Below, piece after piece: positions 1 to 12,834 of a stretch of DNA of 64,000 nucleotides; the stretch's first letter is position 1; each line of letters opens with the position of its first letter. Where the stretch lies: contig NC_092568.1 in the NCBI RefSeq assembly GCF_037975245.1, positions 20,801,001-20,865,000 on the forward strand. The letters are read 5' to 3'. Made by a program: the position numbers and the translations under genes. A model generated the notes under the pieces. The model searched no databases and was not told the origin of the DNA. It saw only the letters and a program-made list of their open reading frames with translations. Source of the stretch: Apostichopus japonicus. Taxonomy: Eukaryota; Echinodermata; Holothuroidea; Aspidochirotida; Stichopodidae.

Positions 1-92
1 ATTTACGGTTAGACTAAGTCATAGAGAACAGATGGACCTCTGGCACTTCCGTAACTTGATGGTTCAAACTTTTGTTGCGCAGTTATAATTTC

Positions 93-104
93 TATATGTA
101 TATA
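93..104 (+). promoter_or_regulatory. TATA-like sequence upstream of the TGFBI-like gene
   Basis: An AT-rich TATATGTATATA stretch lies about 95 bp before the start codon at 197, a plausible distance for a core promoter with a short 5' untranslated region. Such strings are common in this AT-rich DNA and no initiator or other element supports it, so this is only a candidate. The rest of 1-196 shows no other feature. Confidence 0.2.
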
Positions 105-196
105 GTTAGATATAGATAGGCACAGAGAACCAACACGTTAGTTTTAAACGTTTGAAGATCTGAACACATACAGCAGGGTGAAAGAGGTCTTCGAAA

Positions 197-3100
197 ATGA
201 TATTTCAGCAGGCAGTGATCACATTTAGTCTACTGTCTCTGGTATGTGCGGGAAAGTTTTCGTTCAAGGAGAGAAGTTCATTTCAACTACACCGTCTTGG
301 TGACATTAATGTTGAAGTTAGCATTGTGTAAGTATAGATGATCGCCATCTTTCAAACCAATCTCCGAGTATTCATGTCGAATTGCAAAACTTACGTAGGC
401 CCCAGTAGTGAATTTATATGTTGCAGAAAGTTTGTTTACAAATTAGCAGACTTTTTTTGTGGGCGATAAAATACCGTCAGAAATCGTTTGATGTACGCTG
501 TACGCACCTATAACAACGTATTATTGTAGGAGAATTAACTTTCAGTAATACAACTATTACGTATTGGTTGTGCATTCGAGGATTACATAATTTAATTCGT
601 CACCCACCAGATGCCCATCCCCCCAGCCCCACCTTCCTCTTTCTTAATGTCGGCCAATGGCTCCTCCAACGAGGTGCTTGCTCAAACAGGTGAGGAAGGT
701 ACTAGTACCCACTGAGAGTGGAGGCAAAAATTTTAAATTTAGATACCGACCTGTGATCTGTGTTTCCTTCAAGTTAACTGATAGGACATGTTTAAACCAA
801 GTTGCCAGCTGCTAAACAATTCAAACCACCTTACCATTTGGATTTAGTTATAGGTTACTTCATATGTGTACTGTTTGTTAATATATATACCCGATAAGGA
901 AAGAAGGCCGCTTTATTCACAATATTTCGTTACTAAGGTAGTCACCATCATCCTTCGACCTGCTGAAATTTTCAGTCTTAATGATACATCTGTAGAACTC
1001 CCGGTTTATTGTCAATATCAAAAACACAGTTACACGCCTATACGTGTACATCCGCCATTGTACAACGCAGTATGTAAAGGGAAGTTGTTGTAACCTTTAC
1101 GACATCCTGGCTTTAATCCAAACACGAGTCAGAATTGCAGAGAACCATAATCGAACTTGTAATAAACGAACAAAGTCTGCCATTATGGTTCTTATATACC
1201 AAAGAAATAGAAAGTCATGGTCCTTTTCCAGTTCATTGGTTCGTATTTCAATGGTTATATGTTATGTTGAAGTCAAAATGTTAAGTTGAAGTTAACAAAG
1301 AGGGGTCCTTCCTTGAAAGACATATATCGGGGATTACATTATATAGTGTCAAAGTTCATTTAAGAATAAACGTTCACTTTAGCTATCTTTATATCTGGAA
1401 ACTCTGGAAAAATTCACACTATCTTCTCAATCTCCGTTCCTTACAAGTCCCAAATGTCATAGTGCATGAACTCTTCCAGGCGCGTAGCCAGGAATTTGCC
1501 AACGGAGGGGCGAACCTGTAGGCAAACTATCAGAGCCGTAGATTCTGCATTGAAAACTGTCTGAGCGTAGCGCCACCGTAAGTTGGCGCTACGCGTACAA
1601 ACAAATTTTGGCTGAAAATGATTTCCAGATGGCTGGAAATGGCACTTCCCATGCCATGTAAGTTGCATCTAAGCTAGCAATAACATAAAAACATACAAAA
1701 AAATTCTGCTCAAAGGGGGAGGGGCGGTCGCCCCCTTCGCCCGCCCCCTTCGCCGACCCCCTTGGCTACCCGCCTGAACTCATCAGCTGTTTGTTGTAAG
1801 TTTACGCTAATTACTGCAGCGAGCAATTTATTGTTTCCAATGAACCCTATATATCCCAGACGCCTTTTGTTTTTTCTTAACTAAGAGAAGGTGCTTCCCT
1901 CGGGTAGTAGAAGCCGACTGACAATTAGAGCGTCTTATATTCTGCTCCAGAAATAAAATAAAATTTAATAAGATGCATGTGAAATGATGCATTCTGAGGC
2001 ATAATTAAGCTATTAAATAGGTCTATGAGTATAGGTCTACCCGGAAGGGAGTGCTGTTAAAAACTTTAATTTTTTTTTTCGTGAGATTAGAAAGGATGGA
2101 GAGAAAGAGAGGGGGGGTGGGGGTGGGGATGGAACTCCCATATCCCCACTGGATCCGGGTCTGTATACATCTACATGGCAGGTATGAGTCAGTGCAAGTT
2201 TCACATCAAAGGGTAATTTTAAATCCAGACTGCTTCCTCGCCATTAGCTTATTGGATGATGTTATTTTGCATTCATTACAGTATACATTCAACGTTCTAT
2301 TTTACAATAGTTAAATATCCTTCTGATGTATTTCATTGAATGTCATGACATTCATGTTTACCAGGTATATAAATAGCAGATGATATTTTATACTTATACA
2401 GACGCAATGAAACAGATGAAGAGAATGTGTGCCTAATGACCTATACCAATATGACTGCCTGGGAACGAGACAACATCATCACATTCTATGGATTCACGAG
2501 TGCTTTTAGTAATTTCAGGAGCAGCCTGTCTTGGATTCCTTGCTCTCGGGAGAAGTGCGATCCCGGGTAAGCAGCGTTATGATAAGCTGAAACGAGCAGG
2601 TTTTAATCAAGGTCCAGTGATTAGGGGAGTGTGGGGTGCGGGGCCAGGGGGTGTAGGCCTATATAGACTACATAATATGCTTTCGTGATAAAGATGCTAA
2701 ACAAATATCGAGACTAAGCATTGCAAAATGGAATGTGTAGGATGTAAGGTCCAGGGATTTGGGAAGAGGTGGGTGGGGTGGTGAGGGGGTGCATGTAAGT
2801 CCATGGTTACATTGTATATTTCCGTGGTGACAAGGATAAGGAACAACATTCATAAAAAAAAAATTAGCCATTTCTAAAACCAAGAAAGTTTGTACTTGAG
2901 ATGATTCAGTAGCACTGACGTGGGATTGCCGTCCATCTGTTATTGGTGAGAGGGTGGAACGAGGGGGGGGGGGGGTGGAGTAGGAGATGTCTTAGCTTGT
3001 TTAAGTCACTTTCGTTCTAATTTGCTTCCTAGTTGGTGAAATTTAATTTTTTTTCAGAGTAAACAAATGATTGTGAGATCGTCTTGCTTGATATCTCACC

Positions 3101-5845
3101 ATATGTAAATTATCGTCTAACATAATTTAAACGAAAATCACTGGCAAGCCGAACTATATTACCCAATGCATACAGTAACTGACTAATCCGACATATACCC
3201 ATTCTGAGATCTCTTTCCCGGATTATTGTAACATTACAACGAGTGTTTCTGGATGTTTCCCCGCTGTAACCTGTTTACAATATACCTTTGAGCTTTTGCG
3301 ATACAATCTGTTATTTGATATCAAATGAAAGCTTAAAAACATGCGAACATTAAATCGCTTGATTTTTCAACGTATACAGGTTCAACTACCGCTTGTTTCG
3401 CGCAGTGACGTATTCCTCGTCCCCGCATTGTTGTCATGGTTACACGAAGGACTGGCATGACGGTAGCGGCTGTCCCATAGGTAGGTAATTAAAAAAGTTC
3501 CAATGGTTGTTCTTCATCAGATAACGATTTTAATGTAACGTATCCACGTTTATTCTATAAGCTGCACTTTATAACAACGGAAAAGAGGCTAATGGTTCAT
3601 TTAGTTTTCTATTTTTATGCATAGGCGTTAATGGATATTTGCGAACTATTGCTTATAAAATTTGTAACAGATATGCTAACTGTTTTGTAAGGTTTCTACC
3701 GCGCGGGTACATATTTAAAGGCTTCTTGACGTTTGTATATGGGTGAACATTGACTTGACATTTAAAACCATTCGGGGTCAAGCTTGCAGGAATAGGCCTA
3801 TATAGTCTTTGACTCAGGGCAATTTCGTACTACAAAGAAACAAATATCAGCGCGTTAGTGTCATGTACAAATCGGTGTGTCATGTAAAAAGTACGGCTTG
3901 TACGTACACTGTATCACATTGTAATTACACGGTCATATAAATGGTCGCTTAATGAGAGACAAATGCTTTAAAGGTGTCGTTTATGATTTAAATTTCTTTT
4001 ATCCATTGATTTTACCGTTTTTGTTGCAGTTTGGCCGCACACTGCGCGACCGAACGCGATATACGTCTCAACGACGACCGGTGTCACTCGTGGAAAATCG
4101 TAAATAGTAGTCGGACATTCTGCGCTTGCTTAAGCCTATGCCTGATCAAGAATTTTGTCAGTTCTTATTAAGTCTCGTCGGCTTTAGAAAGGGGGAAGCG
4201 GGAACATGAAACGTTTCCCGAACGAGCAGTCGTCAGTGTGCGACTACAGCTGCACACAATGAGTTTAAACAAATGGAACCAATTAGGGAAAGATAACCTG
4301 TGACCTTAACCAACACCATCAGGCGATAAAAGAAAACAGCGGTGTTGTACGTTCATCAGTCGTCCCAGTGTGGGGGGGGGGTAAGGTGGGGTGGGTTCAG
4401 TATGAGGGTGAGGTTGGGCTTATTTTGTAAGACTATGGTTCTTGACAACTTCGTCCGTGGCCGGCATTTCATTTAGATCTGATTCAGGTTCAACAATCCC
4501 AGCGATGGCACACCCTTTACTTTGATAATTCTTGATTCAGGTATAGGGCCAGCCCCTACCTAACTCAGTCCACTGGCGGGATATGTATAAAGTCTAACTG
4601 ATGAAAGTTACCATACATGTCAAATGTTTCTATTACTTTCTAGAAATCGAAAGGAAAACTATCTTGGACACCCTAATTGATATTCAAGCGACGTCTTTCC
4701 TTCGAACCATTCACGAGAGTGGCTCCAACGGCTTAAGAAAGATGCTAACAAATGGAGATAATCCTTTGACTGTATTTTACTTGGACAATGGAGGCATGGA
4801 ATTCACACAGGTGGGTGTAAGTTAGATTAGGTGTGTAAGAAATATTTCTAGTCAGCCTCATTCCGCTATACATGTGCATGATGCTATGTTCCTTAACTTC
4901 TTCAATCATTTCCAGCAATTAAACCTCCCTCCTTAACCCCCCCCCCTACCCAGGGCCTCCAATTTCCATTACTTGTTCTACCCGCTCTTGCATTGATCGC
5001 TTGTTCAACGCAATTGAGAAGGACCTCCTACAAACTACCGCAACAGACAATCAACTCACTTCAACCAAATTAGGAGGAAAGATGGAATTTAGCTTAAAAT
5101 CAATCACTTATAGACATTATTATCAGAAATGATGGAACCCAAATCTTCTAATCTGGTATGAATCAATATTTATATCGCTAATTAGTGTTATATGATGGCA
5201 ATCTGTTAGAACCACATATGACTTATTTATATGGAGGTGTGTCCATGTTTTGGCAAACCGCGAGAACTTTAGCGTGGCTGGTGAAACTTTATAGATAACA
5301 GGAAAGGAAAACATGAAACATTTATATACGTTGGGGGATTTTGTACATCGGGCTTACTCTACCAACAAAACATGGAATGGGAAATGCGCATATCTATCCA
5401 TCCATCCATCCATCCATCCATCCATCCATCCATCCATCCATCCATCCATCCATCCATCCATCCATCCATCCATCCATCCATCCATCCATCCATCCATCCA
5501 TCCATCCATCCATCCATCCATCCATCCATCCATCCATCCATCCATCCATCCATCCATCCATCCATCCATCCATCCATCCATCCATCCATCCATCCATCCA
5601 TCCATCCATCCATCCATCCATCCATCCATCCATCCATCCATCCATCCATCCATCCATCCATCCATCCATCCATCCATCCATCCATCCATCCATCCATCCA
5701 TCCATCCATCCATCCATCCATCCATCCATCCATCCATCCATCCATCCATCCATCCATCCATCCATCCATCCATCCATCCATCCATCCATCCATCCATCCA
5801 TCCATCCATCCATCCATCCATCCATCCATCCATCCATCCATCCAT

Positions 5846-5879
<34 letters not shown>

Positions 5880-8800
5880 GTCCATCCGTCCATCCGTCCA
5901 TCCGTCCATCCGTCCATCCGTCCATCCGTCCATCCGTCCATCCGTCCATCCGTCCATCCGTCCATCCGTCCATCCGTCCATCCGTCCATCCGTCCATCCG
6001 TCCATCCGTCCATCCGTCCATCCGTCCATCCGTCCATCCGTCCATCCGTCCATCCGTCCATCCGTCCATCCGTCCATCCGTCCATCCGTCCATCCGTCCA
6101 TCCGTCCATCCGTCCATCCGTCCATCCGCCCATCCGTCCATCCCTCCATCCGTCCATCCGTCCATCCGTCCATCCGTCCATCCGTCCATCCGTCCATCCG
6201 TCCATCCGTCCATCCGTCCATCCGTCCATCCGTCCATCCGTCCATCCGTCCATCCGTCCGTCCATCCGTCCGTCCGTCCATCCATCCATCCGTCCGTCCA
6301 TCCGTCCGTCCGTCCGTCCATCCGTTCATCCGTCCATCCGTCCATCTGTCTATCTGTATACATATATACATATATATATAAGTGACTATTTGTTAAGTTT
6401 TATTCATTTCGGTCCATAGAATTATTCAAGTCGTACACTAACCTCGCCTCGTCGCTTCGTTAAAAGTCACATCACGAAAGGCCTTCGTTTCACGGAAACA
6501 TTTAAGGACGAAGAGGTTATGACGTCACTGGCTGGAGGGCGCATACGTATTCGACATATTCTCGATGGCGGTGAACCGGTAAGTGGGATAGGTCATTAAA
6601 TATATGTATACTTACTGCAGATTCTGATGAGAATATAATTGTGAATTTTTTTATTTTTTTTTATTTTGATTATTAAAGAAAATATGTGGAAATCAAGCAT
6701 GTTAAGATGAATATTCCAAATAATATTGGTCGTATACATTGACAACCATTAATGAACAAAAAGTGTTTTGTCATTTCGTTCAACTCATACTAACCGATGC
6801 TTTAGATTGTTGTTTTAAGATTGACTGTTAGTTTTTCTTATTTTTCTCAAAGAAACATATGATACTACATCGACTACATTTGTTTAAAGGTCAATCTTTT
6901 CATTTTTATTATCTAAATTATACGCTTTTTTCATTTAACACGTTGATAAATTCTTTAACAATTAATTAAATCTTTGTCTTAAAGTAATTGGCATTCAGTT
7001 TTAAAATAATGTGAATTTAAACCTTTTTATTTTTATCCAATAATTATTTATCCTGATGCGAAAAGGCTGACATAATTATGGCAGAATCTGTCACAGATAA
7101 GTTCTTCATTCGTCAAGATAACACTTACATTTCGTCTCTTGTAGTTTCTAATAATTTAATTTATTGATAAAAAGGACATATTTAACTTTTGTCATTAATA
7201 GAGGATTTTAGCAAATTGTGTGTTAGTTACCGACATCATAGATCACGTGACACTAAACGGAGTTTTACATCAAGTTAAGAAACCGATTATAATTCCGAAT
7301 GAGGACTTACTGAGTTGGCTAAAGAGACGCGGTGATTTAACTATATTGTCAAATGGTGAGTTGATCTACAGTTCTTGTTATTGTTATTGTTCTTGCTTTT
7401 GTTGTGTATTCTTGTTTTTAGTTCTTGTTCTTGTTCCTATTTCTGTTCCTGTTCCTATTCCTGTTCATGTTCCTTTTCATGTTCTTGTTCCTGTTCCTGT
7501 TCTTGTTGCTTTGTCGTAGTTGGGATACCCAAAACTGAGATTCCAAATTGAAAGTCAAACACCCTGCAGAAATTATGATCTGTATGACTGAGATTCTTCT
7601 TACATAGATTCGGTCTCAGTCACTTCCTGTCGAGCTATAGCACCAGAGTTGGCATAGTTTGAAGCCGTTCGCCACATGCTGCCTTTTGATAGTCGTGAAG
7701 ACCCATGGTCTTACGATGGACCGCCAGAAATTAAGTTACTGGGATTTTTTTTTTAACAACCAGTACTCGCTAGGGTCACGTGCAGTATTGCATGCTCACG
7801 ATTGGTTACATATTGTTCAAACTTGTCATTTGATCCACGCATTACTGCCCACTGCCCAGTCGTGAAACCGATGCGATTTAAAACTAGTGACAAGATCTTG
7901 ATAAGTCATTGGAAAAATAAATATTCATAATTTATTCAGAAATTGGTGCTTGGTCCCTTAGGTTTGACGGTATGATCAGGTAATCGCTGAACCACTTGTA
8001 GTAACGTTACATATAGACATATACAGGAAATAGTAGACAATGTAGCGTTATAATGGCTGTGTAACACATGACATCAGAAGGTGACGTTATAAGACCGTTT
8101 CTTTGTTCTATGAAAAATGAAATGAATTACAGTCTGCGTAATATCTGCAAAGGAAGAAGATTATGAAAAGAGGATTCTTTACCATAGGCCTACCAGTGAG
8201 GTCTCATTGTAATACTGACTGTGTATCGTTATAGAGTATTTGAGATTAATTCATTTGTAAGCATGACTTCCTCATTCGGTTTCAGCCTTACAACAGTCAG
8301 GTGTTCTCGTTGATGCTTCCAAAGCAACTTCTTTCACGATATTTGCTCCAACAAATGCTGCCTTTGAGAAGTTACCCCAACAAACCATGAAGGCAATCTT
8401 TGCTTCACCAGCACGACTCTCAGGTAACAGGGTAGAATCATTTTATTTTTTATTATAACGATACGTTTCATCATAGCCTATAGATTCGTGGTATTACGGA
8501 AAGAGGAAGTGTAGCCAAATTTATAGCTGGAAATAATGCAGTCTAATGCAGTCAGTCTATCGCGACCGTGACCGGTAAATCAACCACATGAAAACACTCC
8601 ATTTGAGTTCAATAAGAGTCGGAGAAGAAGAAGAATTTAACATGGTTATAGTGTTATTTTTTCCATTATGATGAATATGCTGCAAACGGCTAAGCTCAGA
8701 GCTATATGCAAAGGTGCAAATCTTGGTGGCACATCGGACTGAATGTTAGGGATAACAATGAGCGGATATGAGTTTCATGGTGACTCAGCGGGGGGAATTT

Positions 8801-11800
8801 TCATTTGATTTAACCCTTTAGTCTGTTTCGTTTAAGACTTAATGCGAATGATACAGTAACTTTGTCATACATTCATGTGATCTTATATTTACATGGTGGA
8901 GGCCAAATTTGATTTTTTTTTGTTACTGTACAGATGCATCTATAAATAGTTTCCAAATGAAAGGCACTCTTGCTCGACAAAAATATTTCCGTTTAAATTC
9001 TTTTCGTTTGTCTTATTTTCATTGAAAAAATAACCAACAGCGCTACTCAAACAGTACATTTCTGACTTTTCGATCTGTGACGTCATGTTGGACAGCCATT
9101 CATCACCTTGCACATTAGTCGGCAATCGTTTAGCGATTAACCGAACAGAAGACGGTCTTTTCGTCAACGGTGGTACCGTGCTTGAGTCTGACATTATCAC
9201 CACAGACGGTGTCGTTCACGTGATTGATACCGCATTCATACCGGAGCAGGGTGAGTATATACTCCATAGAAAGATTACGGTAGGTAATAGGTATCCATAG
9301 ATGCATGGTTAAGGGAGGAGTGGGGTGGCGGGGGGGGGCGACATATACCAATTTAAATCGACAAGGCTTAACATATACCGATTTAAATTGATATATATAT
9401 ATATATATCGATTTAACGAGATATAAAGATACCTAGCTATAATATATGATTCTGAAGGTTCTCCAAACAGTTTCTGTTCTAAAGTTGAATAATATCATAA
9501 AAAGCCGAAAGAATTAATGACATCATTATATTCAAAGTTAGCTCTCCATATAAAATGCAATGTGATTGGCTAAAATCCTAACTTTAAGATGCCGTTATCT
9601 CTCCTGTTTAAATCGTAAATATAAGCTACCAATTTATTCAAATTTTAGTCCTTACGGATATTTGTCCTTTACAGTCAACCGTAAAAGTCGTCGTCCATCG
9701 CCACGCCGTATCCCCGTTTAAGTTGAAAGGTCATGTGGGCTCCAAATTTCCTCAAAATTGTCAAAGGCCGCTCTTTAGTGGCTAAAGGTCTTTCCACTCA
9801 TATGTATCCGCTGAAACTCATATGCGTTGTTTCTGTGAGGCCGATGTTACACATTCGTTTAAGTGGCAAAATTAGATAATCTGGACATTAAAGTTATCCT
9901 TACTCACAAGTTTACTTATTTACTCATGCAAGAAAGTAATCAAGAATTGATCCTACAAAAGTCATTGCGTGACGAGTTTTACTCATTTTGTGTATGTATG
10001 TATGTTATGTTATAAAATGTTTATTTATTTACTTTTTATTTTGCCTTAATATAGCTCTACTGATACCTGAGATCTTTCCTGACTCGTCGTTGGTATTATC
10101 TGTGGCCGAGGAAGCTGGTATTCTCTCTACACTTACTAATCAACATAACTTGACGTTTATTGCACCAGATACGAATGCACTGCAGGTATCCATAGCGACC
10201 CCATTCGACCTCCACGTTATTTGCATTTGCAAACGAGAAAAGGCTTTCTTTCGATAAGGAAGGTCTACTTGTGTAATTTTTGTTAACTATGTTATAGCTT
10301 CGTGTAAAGGCATGTATAACGGAATGATTAAAATACCTATCCTTAAATACAGAGCCCTCGACACCTCTTCAGTTTAGCACATGGCGTCCGATGTGATAGA
10401 ATTACCAATAATGCAGTGCTGTTTTTTAGGGGCACAATACTGATGACCTTGAAACATTCTATTTATTAAAACAGATTAAATTCAATGATACACGAGCGAC
10501 TGAAGCTGATTGGCTGACGAAAGTACTGAAGGGGCATATTATCTACGCCCCCTATATGTCACATGACTTCACGAGGGCTGATGGAACGCCACTCTCACGT
10601 TTTGAAGTGCCAGAACCTACAGACGACGAGAATATGGAACAGGTAAAAAAAATATCGTGACTTGTTTGTTTATAATCATAGAACGACCAAACAATGTGAG
10701 AGAGAAATCTCATCATTCTTGAAATGATCTTAAATGTCCTCGAATAATAAAATCACTTTACCTTGTTTTTATTGTTTGAATCTTTTGACATTATTGTTTT
10801 GAAAAGACAACTTTTTTCTCGAAATTTCAACATTTTATATCACTTTTGAGAAGAATAAAAATGTTTAAAAAAAAAATCGTAATTTCGAGTAAACACTTGC
10901 AATCGAAATGTTGAAATTTGAGATAAAGTGTCTAAATTTCGGTAATAATGGAACAATGTGAAATGTGGATAAACAAAGTCAAAAGTTGACTTTAAGTAGG
11001 GACTAGTCGAATCTTTGAGATGAAAAGCTGATACTTTCAGTGCCTCATCTGGCCACTGTAGCATCTACAAAAGTTATGTTGGAGAAGATCTCCCAAAGCC
11101 ATCACAAGATATGTTTCCCGCCACTTTTGTTGGCATACTACGCCACTGTGTATAAGGGAGACTTCACTTGGAACAGGAAGGAGGATGTGCACATCGAAGG
11201 TAGGGAGGGGGTAGAGGAGGAGGTAATGTATGGACTACCAGTAGAGAACGAAGTAGATGACGATTTATTATATAGCTTTAAGATAATAAAACGGTTGTAT
11301 ACGTCCGCCATCAATATGATGTAACAGGGATCAAGAGCTTCTTAGAATCGCTTAAAATATAAGCACGTGACACGAGATGCGTTCTAAAGAGAAAAATGCG
11401 GCACACTTAATATGAATCCATTTTATTGACCACCATAAGATATAAGATGTTTGTGTATCACCAATCGTGTTCTTTATATAAGAACAAATTGATGATAGTG
11501 GTACCAGTTGTATGCATGACGGCGTGCGAACCGGGAGGCTAACAATATGCTAAGCTTGGGGAAAATTCATAGCAATTTTTCTTTTAGATTCTCACATGTA
11601 GGTTTGTACTTGAAAATCGCTACCAGAGAATAGTCACCACATATCTGAAAATATTGCAGGTCTCATCTCTTGGGCAGATCCAGCACTCCCAGACAATAGT
11701 AGCACCCCCACTTTTGATAAAGAGAATTACTCTCCTTTAGTAATACTTTTTAAGAAAAAGTCGCCCAGGAAAGAACCTGGACACGAAAACCAAACTACTG

Positions 11801-12775
11801 AACGACTGATCCGCTTCCAACCCCAGTCCCCTTGCATCGGGACTGTGACTGTGTGATCATCGTCAGATGTGCATCACCATTCCCCTCGAAAGGGAACAGA
11901 TACTACACATGATCTTAGCCAAAAGGCCGAGAAGCGATCCTTTAATAATATATATACGAAGCTAGCCATGCATATAATATGGCGACTGAACCTCATTTTT
12001 ACAACATGTAAGTCTGACATGATTCAACTTATTTACGTTGTTGACGCGATCTTACTCAAATGATTTATGAAGATGATATTTCCTACGATTATCAGGAGTA
12101 TCAACTTTTAAACTCTATCTTTCCCATAAAGCTCCGATTATACTTCATATACATGTTCATATTATCGTTTAAGGCTTGAAGTAATTGGCCAAAGGTAACT
12201 GGATTTTATCTTACAGCTCAGGCGGACAGTCGGACTGATGAAACTGCAGTGTGCTCGTCTTGTTCGGTCGGACGTCGAGGCCTTTAATGGACACATTCAT
12301 GAAATAGATAAGGTAGGATAACATTAACTTGATAGATATACACTTACACTTTTAATAATTAAATCTGTTTCGTTGAGTTCCCAACACACGATTATCATAT
12401 GTATTGGTGCTAAAGGTCACGTGTGCTAATACACTGACACGACGACCAAGGAAGAGAATGGGTTACGGTGTCATGTGAGTAGAGGTGTGGTGGGGTGGGG
12501 GGGGGGGTGTGCACAAACCCACTGGAACACCGTTGCTTTTCCACCCTTCGACACCTCAGTATTGGGAGTCATCAATCCATGTAAAGATCAAAATTTTGGC
12601 TTGATACCAGGGTTGACAACTTTTCAACCAAATTTGTAATGATACACATACACATGACGGGATGAGTGGTCTCTGTTACAAAGTACAAAGTTATAACAAA
12701 GCGGGAGGCCCCGGTTCGCGTCCGGGTGGAGGCTGGAAGTTTATTCACTGTTCTGGATTTTCTTTCTCATTACGT

Positions 12776-12834
<59 letters not shown>

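Noticed and set aside
2488-2688. 66-codon frame with a hydrophobic start
   Set aside because: It overlaps exon 2 in another frame and runs through the donor at 2567. The exon frame gives the EMI cysteines and joins both neighbours.
5313-6419. Six long open frames of Ser-Ile-His-Pro or Met-Asp-Gly-Trp repeats on both strands
   Set aside because: All are translations of the CCAT/CCATCCGT microsatellite inside an intron. A repeat whose period is not a multiple of three and lacks stops stays open in every frame.
11041-11201. Possible extra exon of the TGFBI-like gene (CAG before, GTAGGG after)
   Set aside because: In the phase left by exon 10 it hits a stop after six codons, and it does not look like FAS1. 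Exon 10 joins exon 11 at 12217 in frame without it.
11743-11938. A functional U2 snRNA gene
   Set aside because: Only the first ~45 nt are U2. Stem IIa, the Sm site and the 3' stem-loops are missing, and the rest recurs in other repeat copies.
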